Below the pieces are notes generated by a model that had not been told where the DNA came from, did no database searches, and saw only the letters and a program-made list of their open reading frames with translations. This document shows positions 35,967 through 47,300 of a stretch of DNA of 64,000 nucleotides, piece by piece (within the stretch, counting starts at the first letter, position 1; the number at the start of each line of letters is the position of its first letter). Source of the stretch: Colletotrichum lupini (lineage: Eukaryota > Ascomycota > Sordariomycetes > Glomerellales > Glomerellaceae). The stretch spans positions 1,612,001 through 1,676,000 of the forward strand of contig NC_064675.1 in assembly GCF_023278565.1 (NCBI RefSeq), in the 5' to 3' direction. Both the position numbers and the translations under genes were made by a program.

Positions 35967-38900
35967 CTAATTAATAATTAAATTCTACTATTATAAATTA
36001 GTAAGGTATTTCGCTATATAAAAGGGACGACTTCTTAATACTATACGGAATAAGAGATTTATATTAATTAACCTTATAAAAGTAAATAAAAAAAGAGGCG
36101 ATTCTTAAATATTATACGGAATTAAGTAATCGTAGCCTTTTATTACTTATAAAAAGTCGACGTCTACTACGTTAAATTACGTTAAGTAATAGAACTGCTT
36201 AAATAACTAGCCTTTTACTATTACCCTAAGTGGTTTTTTTACTAAACGACTTTTCCGTAGCCGGCCTATAATTAAAAATTAACTAAGTAATAAAAGGGAT
36301 CGCTAGTAAGTAATAATTACCTAACTATAATTAAGTTATAAAAAAGACTACTTAAAAAATATAAAATAGGGTACTAAGAGGCTATAAAAAATAAGACCTC
36401 TAAAGTATTTAACCCTACTACGTATAAGTAATAAGTAAGCATTTTTAATAAGTCCTTAAAATCTACGATCTTATAAAAAAGAGGGCTTAATTTCGTTAAC
36501 TATACTTAACGGCCTATATAGTTCTTAATAACTTATATAGCTCCTTTACGAGCCGCTTAGCGTCTATTTTTAACTATTTTTATAAAATACTATCTTAAAA
36601 GAAGTAGGTTAGGGAAAAAAGCTATTTAGAAATTATAAAAAGTATGAGGCTTAGGAGGTTAGAAATATATAGGATAGCAGAAATTAATAATTAATAAAGA
36701 TTCTGAAACTAATTATTATATTTTTTTATAATAATATAAACGTCTATTATTATTATTATTAAAAAGAACTATTAAAACCTACCTTTTTATATTAAATAAA
36801 AAGGAGGATCTTAGTAAGTATAATAGTTAGCGATTTAAAAAAGTAATAATAATTACTAAAAATAATAAAAACGAGAGTAATAATAAGATAGTAAGAAGAA
36901 ATAAGAATTTTTTAAACCCTAATAAATTCGTTAAGTAGTAAAAGTACGGATTTACTATAACTAACGCGTAGATTAAATATATTCTTATTAAAATTAAATA
37001 CGCTAATAATTACTAATACGGGTATAAGCTAGAGTACGACCCTTAGCGAGTTAGGGTAAAAAAAAAGAGGACGAAACCCGATTTTAAATAAAATCCTAAT
37101 CCCTTATAAATAAATAAATATTAACCCGGATTATTAAGGGACGTAAATATATAGAATTACGAATTAGCCTAATAATAAGTAAATTAATACGGTATTAATC
37201 TATTTAACTAAGGTTTATGAGAAAAAGGGGTTATAGAAGTAACCCCTATTTTATAAGATCATAAACGACCTTAGTTATTAACTAAATAAATAGTTTATAA
37301 ATATAAGCTTAGGAATTACGAAAGTAGTTAATAAATTCCTCTATAAGCGAGGGGTATTATTAATATAACTATAATTACGAGAGCTATATAAAATATTAAT
37401 AATAATAATTATAGAGGAGGAATTCGTATTATAGAACTAAGTATAGGTTAATAAAGTATATAATCGCTTTTATAAATTTAAAAAAAAGGTAAACGACCTA
37501 GATTTCCTCTTTATAATTACTAATAGAAATCTATTATTATAAAAGGATATACCGGGGTAAAATATAGTACTAAAAGTACGATAATTAATAATTCTACTTA
37601 TTTTAATTTATAACTCGTTATTATTACTAATACGAAATTTAGTACCGATCGGTTAATAAAAAAAGAGGTAAACGACTTAAAATTATTAATAATACGTAGC
37701 GACGTAGGGATTATATATAGATATTAAAAATCTAGTAATAAATACGAAGTAATTTATAAACCTTAAAAAGATCTTCCTAAAAAAGAAATTATACTCTGGG
37801 GGGAAGTATGAGGTTTTATAAGAAACCCTAATAATATTTTATAATTATTATAAAAAAGTTAGAATTAGAGAATACTAGTACTATTTAATAATTAATATCG
37901 TACTCATAAGTAAAACCTCTAATTATTACTACGAAGTAGTACGTAATCTTAATTAAAACGACTTTTTTAATATAATTAACGTAATCCGAAGCCGCTTCGA
38001 GATTTATAATAAGAACCTAAAGCTCCTATCTAAGCTACGAACGATTTTTTTTTTATTTATAGCTAGGATAATAAAAGGTAAATTGCGAATAAAAATCCTT
38101 AAAAAGCTTATTAATTAAATTAATAAGCTAATAAAAACCTAGCTAAATAAGGGGATAAATAAGTAGAAAGTTAAATATTTTTATACCGTAATATAGCGTA
38201 TATTAAAAATAAAAATAACCCTATACTAGGCACCCGAAAACTATAAGACGCTTTACTTAAGGCTAAGATCTAGCTTTAATATTAAAGTAAGAATGCCGTA
38301 CTAAACTTATTTCTAAGTATACGACGGCCCTTATTAATAATATTAAGTCGATCGAACGTATAATAAAAAAAGAAAAGAGGCTAGATATAGTAATCGTTAA
38401 TAAAGAGGCCCAGATTCGTTAAATAAGTAGAGATTTAATTTATAAGTAGGGTAATAAAAGAGGTAATATTATATTTATAAAAAAGATAGATATTAATTAA
38501 GTAACTACTTTAAAAAAGAGCGTACTAAATCGTATAAATAGTATAAAAAGTCGAGGGTAGTAAATAGTAAAACTAGCTTTTATTAATTTAACTAATTCTT
38601 TATTATATATAAAAGTAGATCTAGGGGTATAGAGCTTAGTAATAATAATTAAAATAGTAGCTTAAAGTATATACCCTCTATAAGAGATTCGGAAGATAAA
38701 AAAGATCTTACCCCCTATATTAATAAATTAGATTATAACGAAATCGACGATATTAACTACTCTTTTTTTACCCCGTTAGCCTCTAAAGAATATATAAGAC
38801 TAAATAAATAGAGGGTAATAAAAGCTCTTAATAAGTAGGCTTTTATTTATAAATAATAAGAGAAGGTCCTTTAAATAATAAATATAGAAATAGTTAAAAA

Positions 38901-39399
38901 GGCGAATTTAATAATACCAAAGCCTATTTTTTTAATAATTCAAAAGAAGACGTTATCTTTTTTAATATTTAAAAAAAAGGAATATAGTACTAAATAAATT
39001 TAGGGGTAGCTAGAGGGGTCCTTTTTATACTACTTAGATCCCTCAAATACTAAGCTCGTATAAGTATTCTATATGAGCAAAAAGTACGGCCTAGATAATT
39101 TCTATAAGATTATCCTAAATACTAGGGTATCGTAATAGTTAACTAAAAAAAAAGGGCAATTCTAAGTACTATAAAAGATCGCGCTAATAACGCTTAATAT
39201 ATTAATAATAAGTATTATAAAAATTAGTTTTAACCTAAGTAAAGAAATTATCGCCCTAAGTATAATAGAAGTAAAGATGTATTTCGGAATAATAATTTTT
39301 TATATTTTACTTATTAATACCCTATTTCTCTTATATTTAAAAAATATAAATTAACTAGGTATTATATTTGATAATACGAGGAATAAAATCTCTAGTAAT

Positions 39400-42300
39400 A
39401 AGTAGTTTAAAATAGTTAAACGATAATAGGGGTATACGTTTATAAAGCTTATTAATAATACGAAGTTAATTAATTACTTAATAAAAAGTAAGTTTAGAAA
39501 ACTATACTAAAGATTCGGGTACCTATTAGTTACGAGGCTATATAACCTCTTAAAGTAATTAAATAATAATAATATCGAAATAGGGGCGCTAGAGTAGTTA
39601 ACGAAAGTATATTATTAATATTAAATAAATACGCAGAGCTTACGTAGATTTAAGTTTAAATTACGTAATAAGCTTAACTTTAACTAGGAAATCGTCGTCG
39701 ATATTTTCTATTTAAATAGTTAGCTAGTATTATATATAATCGACGTAATTATATCTTTCTAAGTAGGGTAATTCCTCCGGGATTTATAAGTAAAAATAAT
39801 ATAGGTAGCCTTATAAAAAAGCTAGATCGATATATACTAAGGACCGCTAGACAGTATTAGAACTAACGCTAGTACTAGCTTTAAATTAGTAAAATTTAAG
39901 GATAATATAACGGCCTATAGTATATAACTAAAAATCGTACTTATTAAAGCGCACTATAATATTAAAAAAATAAAAAAGGGTATATTAGTAATTAAAAAGG
40001 GCGTTTAGAATTATTAAAAAAAAAATCCAGATTCTACTAATAACGAATGCCTCTAAATAGTACTTAAATACTATAACGATACTATGGGGCCTAACGGACT
40101 TATATTAACGCTATTAGTATTTAGAGTATATTTAAAAACGACCTTAGCCTCGCTACTATTACTAAGTATAAACTAACGAGCCTAAGTAATTAAAAAAGTA
40201 ATATAAGTACTACGCGAGGTAAGTATAAAAAAATAAGTTAATAAAGTAATTACTATACGTAATAGGCCCGATATAGGGGATAATCTAAATATACTATTAA
40301 ATTCGGATATATAAATATAGTACGAAATTACCTAATAATAGGCTAGGCTATATAAGTTAATTTTTATTAATGAGCGCTTTTATATAGTTATAAGGGATCG
40401 TAACTAGTTACTTAAAGTATTAATTATAATAGTTAAACTATATTATATAAATTTTAATAAAGTAATTTTTAATTTATAAAAAGAAAAAGAGCTAGGGGAA
40501 ACTATATAACCCGCGGTAAAGGCATAGGAAATTATTTTTAATAAAATCGTCGTAGTAGTATTAATAAATAACGAGGAAAAGGAAATTGCTAAAAGGGTAT
40601 TAATACTACTAGTAAGATATTATAAAAGACTACGGTAGTAAGCCTTAACGCGGCAATTTATTATTAGTAACGAGGTAATTAATACTTTTTATATAGTAAA
40701 AAAGAAAGCCGATTTTGAGCTAATAGTTAAATTACGTAAAGAAGGCGTAATTATAACTACTAAAAAGCCGTATAAGGGATTAGATCTTATCGAAATAAAT
40801 ACTCTTTATAATTAAGGGGTTTATCGATTTATCTTATATAACTTAGAAAAATATATAAACCTCTATATATTTAAATTATAAATAGTTCGTAAGATTAAAG
40901 GGAAAGGAATACCTTAGTTATATAAGAAGTCTAAATACGTAATTTAAAAGTATAGCGACGTTAAAAAGGCGACGCTACTTATATAATCGCTTATTATATA
41001 ATATTATAATTAATAATTAATAATAGTATTAATAGTATCGTTACGGAAGAAGGGATACGAGATTTAGAGCTATAATATTACCTAGGCCTATACTTAATTA
41101 GCTATAGGGCTTATAAAGAAAATCCTAGCCTATTTACTAAAAGAAATAGCTAGTAAGTACCTAGAAAGTACGATTATTAAAGTACTTAAGCTACTATATA
41201 AGCTCGTAAAATTAAGTACTTATTAATAAGCTACTTATTACGATTTTTATATTAATTAATTATTAATAGTTACCTCTACGTACGACCCGTACTTATTAAT
41301 TATAGAGTATAAAAGCGACTAATTTAGGATCGTTAGAATATAAACTAACGATATATTAAGCTTATTTAATATTAACTTTATAAAAAAAGAGGATAAGGAG
41401 CTTTAAAAAGCGGGCTTTATAACGAAGCTAAAAGAGGTCCTTATAATAAATACCCTCTTAGTATTTAATAATAGGATTTTTATAATTAAAAAAGAAACCG
41501 TCGTTTTTTAATAAAAGGGGTAGGATAAGAAAATTAACCTCGTTAATCCGAACGTAACTAATATTAAAAAATAATATAAAACTAAGCTTATACGAGGGGT
41601 ATATATTATAAGTATTTATTAACCCGAGGTAACTTTTAACTACGCTAAGGTAGTATAGGCTATAAATCTAACTAAACGAGACGTTAAAGTACTTAATAAG
41701 TAGCTTAAGTAGTAGTAAACGAATCTTAATCGAGGTCTCGTTTACTACCTAATTAACCTTATAACTAATAAGCTCTACGTTTTTATTAATAGGTTATTTA
41801 TAAATAATAACGACTTTATTTCGTAATTAGGGTATATTATTATCCTAATTAACGAGAGTATAAGTAAGAGCGAATTTATTATATATAATAATATAATTTA
41901 TTACTCATTAACTAAAAATAAGTAGGTAATAAGAAATATACTAATATTAAAGGTTTATAATATAGTTAACGGCATTAACCTCTCTTATACGATTTTAATA
42001 ATACTAAAAAAAATTACCGATCGAATTAGCTTTTTACTTATTCTAATAATTATTTATACTAATTCCTATTTACTATATAAATACTTCGTTAAATTAAGAA
42101 CGACGAAAAAAAAGAGGCTTATAATTAATATTATAGCCCTTAGGTAATTATATAAAAAGTATAAAATACTTAAGATCCGTTAGATTAATAATAAAAATAA
42201 CCTCGTAAACGTTTTTATAAAAGTAATATTAAATAAGGGATTAGAGTAATTCGTAAATAGTAAAAAAGTTATTATACGAATAGAGGGATAGGTTATATAA
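39400..42300 (+). pseudogene. Copia copy 2 pol remnant (integrase, reverse transcriptase, RNase H)
   Basis: Broken frames, but readable blocks survive. Integrase: RFGYLLVTRLYNLL from 39511, NFNQEIVVDIFYLN near 39690, and SIRTNASTSF near 39850, where the family has RTDAG and the Asp codon has become Asn by a G-to-A change. Reverse transcriptase: GVYRF at 40816, then FKL.IVRKIKGKGIP and a YKKSKYVI stretch. RNase H: a degraded TKSKRVTRS-type block near 41910, followed by VYNIVNGINL. Limits are approximate; gag and protease upstream could not be resolved. Confidence 0.82.
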
Positions 42301-42406
42301 AAAGAGTAAAAAAAAAAAGGAAAAGGAAACGACTTAATAAACGGGCCCGAGGTTAAATTATACCTCTAACTATAGTAGTTAAATTAATAAAAAAAAAAAA
42401 AGTTAG

Positions 42407-42611
42407 TATTAAATTAAAAGTCTAATTTAACCGTAATATATAACCGACTATATAGGGGCTAATTAAGGGCCCTATTTATAATTATTATAGCTAGCCTAAC
42501 CTATAGTTAGAACCTCCTTTTTATACTTACTACGTAGATATTTAGATAGTTTAATTAATCTCTTCGTTAACTACGGTTCGAACTAACTACCTTATAATAG
42601 GGATACTAATA
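42407..42611 (+). repeat. Copia copy 2, 3' LTR
   Basis: 205 bp, colinear with 35762-35966. It is more strongly RIP-mutated over its first 70 bp than the 5' LTR. Its right edge is followed directly by the GTATC duplication and then Clr5 coding sequence. Confidence 0.9.
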
Positions 42612-44386
42612 GTATCCTACTCTGATACTAAATAGGATGAGCTTCGAAAAGACTACCTCAATCGTCTCTACATCAGGGAGAACCACACCCTGGATAAAGT
42701 AGTCTTTGAACTAGCTGCTATCCACAACATCGAGATCGGGTACGTTGCTCAATTGACTCGATGCAAGAACGAGTAGCTCACGAAACCCATCAGGAAGTCC
42801 TCAATTGAGAGAAGATTCAAGGACTGGCCGGAATTCTCGAAAAATAACGTCAGCCAGCAGCACCAACAGGAGGGCGTCTCGACGCGCCGACGTACTGCAT
42901 CGGCATTGACGTCCTTGAGACCAAATTCCACCTCCCCTTCTGCACAGTTTCCATTTGTCTCTCTGAATACCACAAGACGACAAGCCGAAGTCGAGAGAAT
43001 ACGGGAACTATCCCCCGCTACCTATCTCCACCAGGAGAGCATGTTCCACGCGCTAGATCAGCTCGTCAAAGGTCTTCTCGCCTCGGGCCAGAAAAGCTGG
43101 ACAGTCGACCCAGTACGGCCCATCTCCTTCATCGCACCAAACAGCAGCGGCCGTACAGAACATGTGTCGAAGACACCTCGTTCACCACCCTCACAAGACT
43201 GGGAACCCCTCGTCGAAAAGTGCCGTGGCATGGCCACCCTGGCAGAGACATCACAATTCAGCGAACTCCTCTCGGTATTTGGCAACGTCCTGGCATCAAC
43301 AAAGCAAATGGTTCAGACCTGCACCCCTAAATTCCTCGTCTACTTCTGGAAAATCTGCATCGCCCTCTTCCAAGTCCGCATCGGAGGCCGGAGAGACTAC
43401 CTCTGCCTGCGCCTCTTCCTCCACAGCCTCGGCGCCTACCTCGCCAGATCCCCCTCGGTCGGCGCGCACCACGCTGTCACCGTCTTCGCGGCGTCGCTGA
43501 TCGGCGTCGTCGAGTCGGAACCGCTTGATCTCAAAGTCGCGCTCGGCCTGGCGTACTGGAAGGCCATCCACGTGCTCGCCAGCCTGCTGGGCGGCGACCA
43601 CGCTGTCGTGCTGAACATGACGACCCATTGCGTGCGGCACTGGCCAGGCCGGTTCACGCCGCAGAAACACGTCCTCGAATCTGCGTACCAAGAGCTCCTG
43701 TCCAGGGAATCCTCGGCTCCGTGGGCGCTATCGGAAAAGGATATCTCGTTGCAGCTGGACTATCTGCGCACCGTGTCTGCGAAGAAGAACTACGCCCCGG
43801 ACGTCATACAGCGGGCAGACGAGCTCTGCAGGATCACCCGAGATATCAGCCTGAGCAAGGCAACTACGGGCCGCCTGCAAGCGGCCGTCACTACTCGCGC
43901 CTTTGACTTTACGACGGAACTGCTGACGGCTCACCACCTAGAGGCAGCAAGTCGCGCGCGCGACGCGGATTCCGTGGAGGCCAGTCAGGCAGTGGCGTTC
44001 GGCCTTCTCAACACGGCGATAGAGATCTTCCGAGAGGGAAGCCTCGAGTGCCAGATCCGCGCTGTCGCGTTCTCGAAGCGGTTGGAGGTCCACCTGAGGG
44101 CATCGGGCCGGAAGAAACAGGGGCTGGATGAGAAGGATCGAGGACGAGGTGTGCGGCTCGCCATCAAACGGGCTGTGATGGAGCCGTCCTGGGAGCCAAG
44201 CTTCACACCCACGATGAGGAGATCATCACGTCCTCGAGCGTCGACCAAGGCGGCTTGGGCGGCTCAGAAGCGCCGAACCCGCGTGGAAAGCCGGGATCAT
44301 CTTGTGTGTATGCTCCAGGCGGAGAGTCGCACGCGGATCTCTACGCGAGCCTGATGGGCGAGCTTAGTTGGGACGTTGGTTTCTGA
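42612..44386 (+). pseudogene. Clr5-domain gene, 3' part, interrupted by Copia copy 2
   Basis: Continues the frame of 35053-35761 after the target duplication. A TAG at 42633-42635 sits just before DELRKDYLNRLYIRENHTLD, at the position of the conserved Trp that opens Clr5 domains, so it is probably a TGG mutated by RIP. A 54-bp intron 42740-42793 (donor GTACGT, acceptor ATCAG) removes a second TAG and completes the domain as NIEIG joined to KSSIERRFKDWPEFSKNN. About 450 codons follow with no known domain (TPKFLVYFWKICIALFQVR, a helical region). A 50-bp intron 44151-44200 would switch to the better-looking last frame, ending SLMGELSWDVGF at 44386; otherwise the frame stops at 44354. Clr5 proteins are fungal nuclear or regulatory proteins of mostly unknown role. 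Confidence 0.72.
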
Positions 44387-44828
44387 GAGCTTTGTCAGAG
44401 AGGTTTCTTTGTGATGTTGAGATATTTACCACTCGGAATAAAGGACAGCTTTTGCTCCGCATTGAGAAAGGATTGTATAATCCCATTGTCCCTGGTTCAA
44501 CTACTTTGATGTGCTGTCCATCGTCCCAATTATTCTTACTTTGGCTTCTTTGACAGATTCAATGAGACCTGTGGCAAGCAAACTGCTCGGCAACATACTT
44601 GCAAAGAGAGGAAAACAGCAAACACTCACCTCCTTAGTTCATTCCGCCATCGGGAGAAAGTTATTAGTACGATATCAAGGTAGATAAATTGAGACTTAGA
44701 CGCACAGAATTATCATGCCAAACACAAATCGTACTTTCATTCCAAATCCTCTATTGCGCCTCAAGTTCACACTGCAGTAAGCACAGCCAGGCCGCTGGAT
44801 ACTCTTCACATAAAACACTTATATCACA
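44387..44828. other. Intergenic region
   Basis: 442 bp between the Clr5 pseudogene and the next same-strand gene. No feature supported beyond the presumed promoter of the kinase-like gene. Confidence 0.45.
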
Positions 44829-46580
44829 ATGGACCAACTCAAAAAGCTCACCCGCAAGGTAAAAGCATCCATCACCGATAGCCCCCCCTCCTCCCCCGAA
44901 GAACCCCCTCGATCCTTCTTCAACACAACCCCTCCCCCGCTCCTCCGACGCGTCTCCAACCGCCTCGCAACAGGTCTCAAAGACCTCACAGACCGCGGCC
45001 CCCCTTCCTCTCCCTCCTTCCGCCCTCCCCAGAACGAATCCTCCTCAAGCCTAGTCCCCATCATCCGAAGCCTATCCCGCCGCGGCGCCGGCGGCAGCGG
45101 CAGAAACAGACCGATCCCCCACCTCCCATACCGCATCCCGGATCCAGATCCCATGGCCCCGCTAGGCGGCGGACGATCCACGAACCCGGGGTCCGTGAAG
45201 CACATCCGCGATAAGTTTGTCCGGTGGACGGCGCGTCCGGGCGGGGAGTACGACGCCCGCTGGAAGGGCGCCTGTATCCCGACGGGCGAGCACGTCTCGA
45301 AGATGCTGGAGTGGTATACCCAAAGTGACGTCTACGAGTTCCCCTTCATCGGCATCGTCACGCGGATGAGCTGCGGCGCGACAAACGCGTTCTACTTTGT
45401 CGAGTTTGAGCCCACTTCCAGGCCCGTCGGCCAGGGTAAGTCGCCGCCGCTCCCGCGACAGGTCATCCTCAAGCTCAGCCTGCCCGTGTGCCCCCACGAG
45501 AAGCTCGAAGCCGAGGTTGCGGCGATGGTGTTTGCTAGGCAAGTATCCCCGGCCGTGGTTCCTCAGATCCTCGTGTTTGACTCCATCGGTAGGAACCCGC
45601 TCGGGTTGGAGTGGATGATTATGGAGGTGCGTACCGGGTTCCCTTTGCTCAGTGCCTTCGAGGAGAACTACATCCTCGCGGCGCACGACCTAAACATGGC
45701 TAAGCAGGATACCGGGTTGGAAGGGTTCGGGGACATATCGCCCGAGACGATGCCGTCCCTGAGCGACGAGGACACGAAGGCCATTGCGAGGGAAGTGCAG
45801 CTGGTTCTTTCGAAGTTGCAGAGCTCTCTACCGACCATCCCCAAGAACCAGGTGAGCATTGGGAGTCTTCGCATCGATTGGTCAAAAAAAGAGTTCTTCA
45901 CCGGACCGATAGTCCACCCTCACTTCTACAGCCGTGACAGATACTGGCAAGTGCGGAACAACGGGCCTTTCAGATACATCGAAGATTACATTGATGCCTA
46001 CACTTCGGTCTGGGAGCCCGAATTCAGAAGCCATCCCGAAATCAAAGTGCGTATAGGGAAGTTGCGAGAGATAGCCCGGGCAATGACAAGCCGTGTTAGG
46101 TTCAGTGTCCCCAATCCGATTCAAGTCGAAAGTACTGGTGGCAGCGTGGATGGCTGGCCTGTGAGTTTAGTCCATCCTGATCCTCACCCAGGTAACATTC
46201 TCTTCAACGGAAACCGGAAATTGGCAAGCATCATGGGTTGGGAGGATGCGGTCTTGATACCAGCGCCGCTGCGAAACCTGCCCGTGGCATTGGATTGGGC
46301 GATGCAACTCCACGGAGTGACTGATGCCATTGATCCCATGCAGGTGAATGTGCTTGAGGCTTTGCCCATTCGTACAGAGCGAGTACTACTGACATTGCAG
46401 GAATGGGCGAAGAGACATGTCTCCGAATCACTAGAACCCGTGATGAATTTTCAAGGAGGGGTCGATGCCTCTTTCCAAGCATTGAAGATAGCCTGCGAGG
46501 AGATGATGCGGCAGAGAAGTATAGATTGGATTGAGCGTGTCCATTCCCAGCTCGTTGGCCAGTCTCATAGGGAAAGGTAG
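44829..46580 (+). CDS. APH/AIM9-like kinase-fold protein with altered metal site
   Basis: Single exon, 583 residues. Residues 1-115 are Pro/Ser/Arg-rich and disordered. From about 125 the protein follows the aminoglycoside phosphotransferase-like fold common in fungal AIM9-related proteins: MSCGATNAFYFVEFE (glycine-loop region), QVILKLSLP with the likely ATP-site Lys, EWMIMEVRTGFPL (hinge), then the catalytic-loop match LVHPDPHPGNILF (His449, Asp451). The family normally then has an IDWE metal-binding motif; here the sequence is SIMGWEDA with Gly470 in place of Asp. That suggests weak or no phosphotransfer. The start ATG gives MDQLKKLTRKVKAS. Substrate and role unknown. Confidence 0.8.
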   Translation: MDQLKKLTRKVKASITDSPPSSPEEPPRSFFNTTPPPLLRRVSNRLATGLKDLTDRGPPSSPSFRPPQNESSSSLVPIIRSLSRRGAGGSGRNRPIPHLPYRIPDPDPMAPLGGGRSTNPGSVKHIRDKFVRWTARPGGEYDARWKGACIPTGEHVSKMLEWYTQSDVYEFPFIGIVTRMSCGATNAFYFVEFEPTSRPVGQGKSPPLPRQVILKLSLPVCPHEKLEAEVAAMVFARQVSPAVVPQILVFDSIGRNPLGLEWMIMEVRTGFPLLSAFEENYILAAHDLNMAKQDTGLEGFGDISPETMPSLSDEDTKAIAREVQLVLSKLQSSLPTIPKNQVSIGSLRIDWSKKEFFTGPIVHPHFYSRDRYWQVRNNGPFRYIEDYIDAYTSVWEPEFRSHPEIKVRIGKLREIARAMTSRVRFSVPNPIQVESTGGSVDGWPVSLVHPDPHPGNILFNGNRKLASIMGWEDAVLIPAPLRNLPVALDWAMQLHGVTDAIDPMQVNVLEALPIRTERVLLTLQEWAKRHVSESLEPVMNFQGGVDASFQALKIACEEMMRQRSIDWIERVHSQLVGQSHRER

Positions 46581-47276
46581 GTCAAGTCTTGCGTGGACAG
46601 AAGGCGTGGATAGGGTAGAAGTTCGTAGACAAACCAACATTCTGACAATCATGCAAGAGGTTCTATCAGACCGACATGCAAAGTGATGCGGAGCAAGGGT
46701 GTAGATAGCCTCACACTGTGTGAGAAATACTGCGCCACATCAGTGTAGTCAGATGAATGAGATCGAAGTAGATCTCGGGGGACGGCTGTCAGGAGGAGGT
46801 GCTCCGGGGCCCATGCATCCATCACATTGAGAATAAATAAGGCTTGGCAAGGTATCCTTGTGAGTTCGTGGGGCCATCAGCCGTGTAAATCAAAATGGGG
46901 GTAATGACAGGGATGGCAATGGAGATGTGGTGGTCTGTAAAAGATTGCTTCACTTGATGCCAAATCCTGAGTCTGGTGACAGTTCATGAACCTTGGAACA
47001 GGGCAGACAAAAGCAAAGCGGCCGTAATGTAGAGGCTTCGGGCCGCTCGAACGTTAGAAGGGAGATTGCAGGCCGAAGGAAATGAGTTCATGGTTTGGTG
47101 ATGCAGTGGCGTGCCGAAAGACAGAAGAATGGCGTCACAGGGAGCTGAGGTATCTGTGAGGTGCATCGCACTAATGACCGGGCCTTGACGTCATGGATTG
47201 CAGGCTGGTGCTTTTTTGGGGGCTGGCCGCTGGTGGGTGGTGTGTGTTTGACTGTTTGCCGGTCGATCGCGATTCT

Positions 47277-47300
47277 AAGAAGGAGAAGGAGAAGGAGAAG
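47277..47300. repeat. GAGAAG-type microsatellite
   Basis: About four tandem copies of the hexamer AAGGAG in a purine-only run. Confidence 0.7.

Larger units (their letters stand above)
35762..42611 (+). mobile_element. Ty1/Copia LTR retrotransposon, copy 2, RIP-inactivated
   Basis: A 6,850-bp element with two 205-bp LTRs and a perfect 5-bp target duplication GTATC (35757-35761 and 42612-42616). A purine run at about 42389-42402 next to the right LTR is the polypurine tract, so the element reads on plus. The order integrase then reverse transcriptase then RNase H marks it as Ty1/Copia rather than Gypsy. The LTRs differ from copy 1 by a 3-bp insertion (TAC/GTA) plus RIP-type changes. The interior is TA-rich, with nonsense codons throughout. 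It lies inside an exon of the Clr5 gene. Confidence 0.94.

Noticed and set aside
42774..42776. A second in-frame TAG in the Clr5 gene, at first taken for another RIP lesion
   Set aside because: It falls inside a plausible 54-bp intron (42740-42793). Its removal gives an uninterrupted Clr5 domain ending in RRFKDWPEFSKNN.
44151..44212. Frameshift near the 3' end of the Clr5 gene
   Set aside because: The change of frame is explained equally well by a 50-bp intron with GT and AG borders at 44151-44200, so a mutation need not be assumed.
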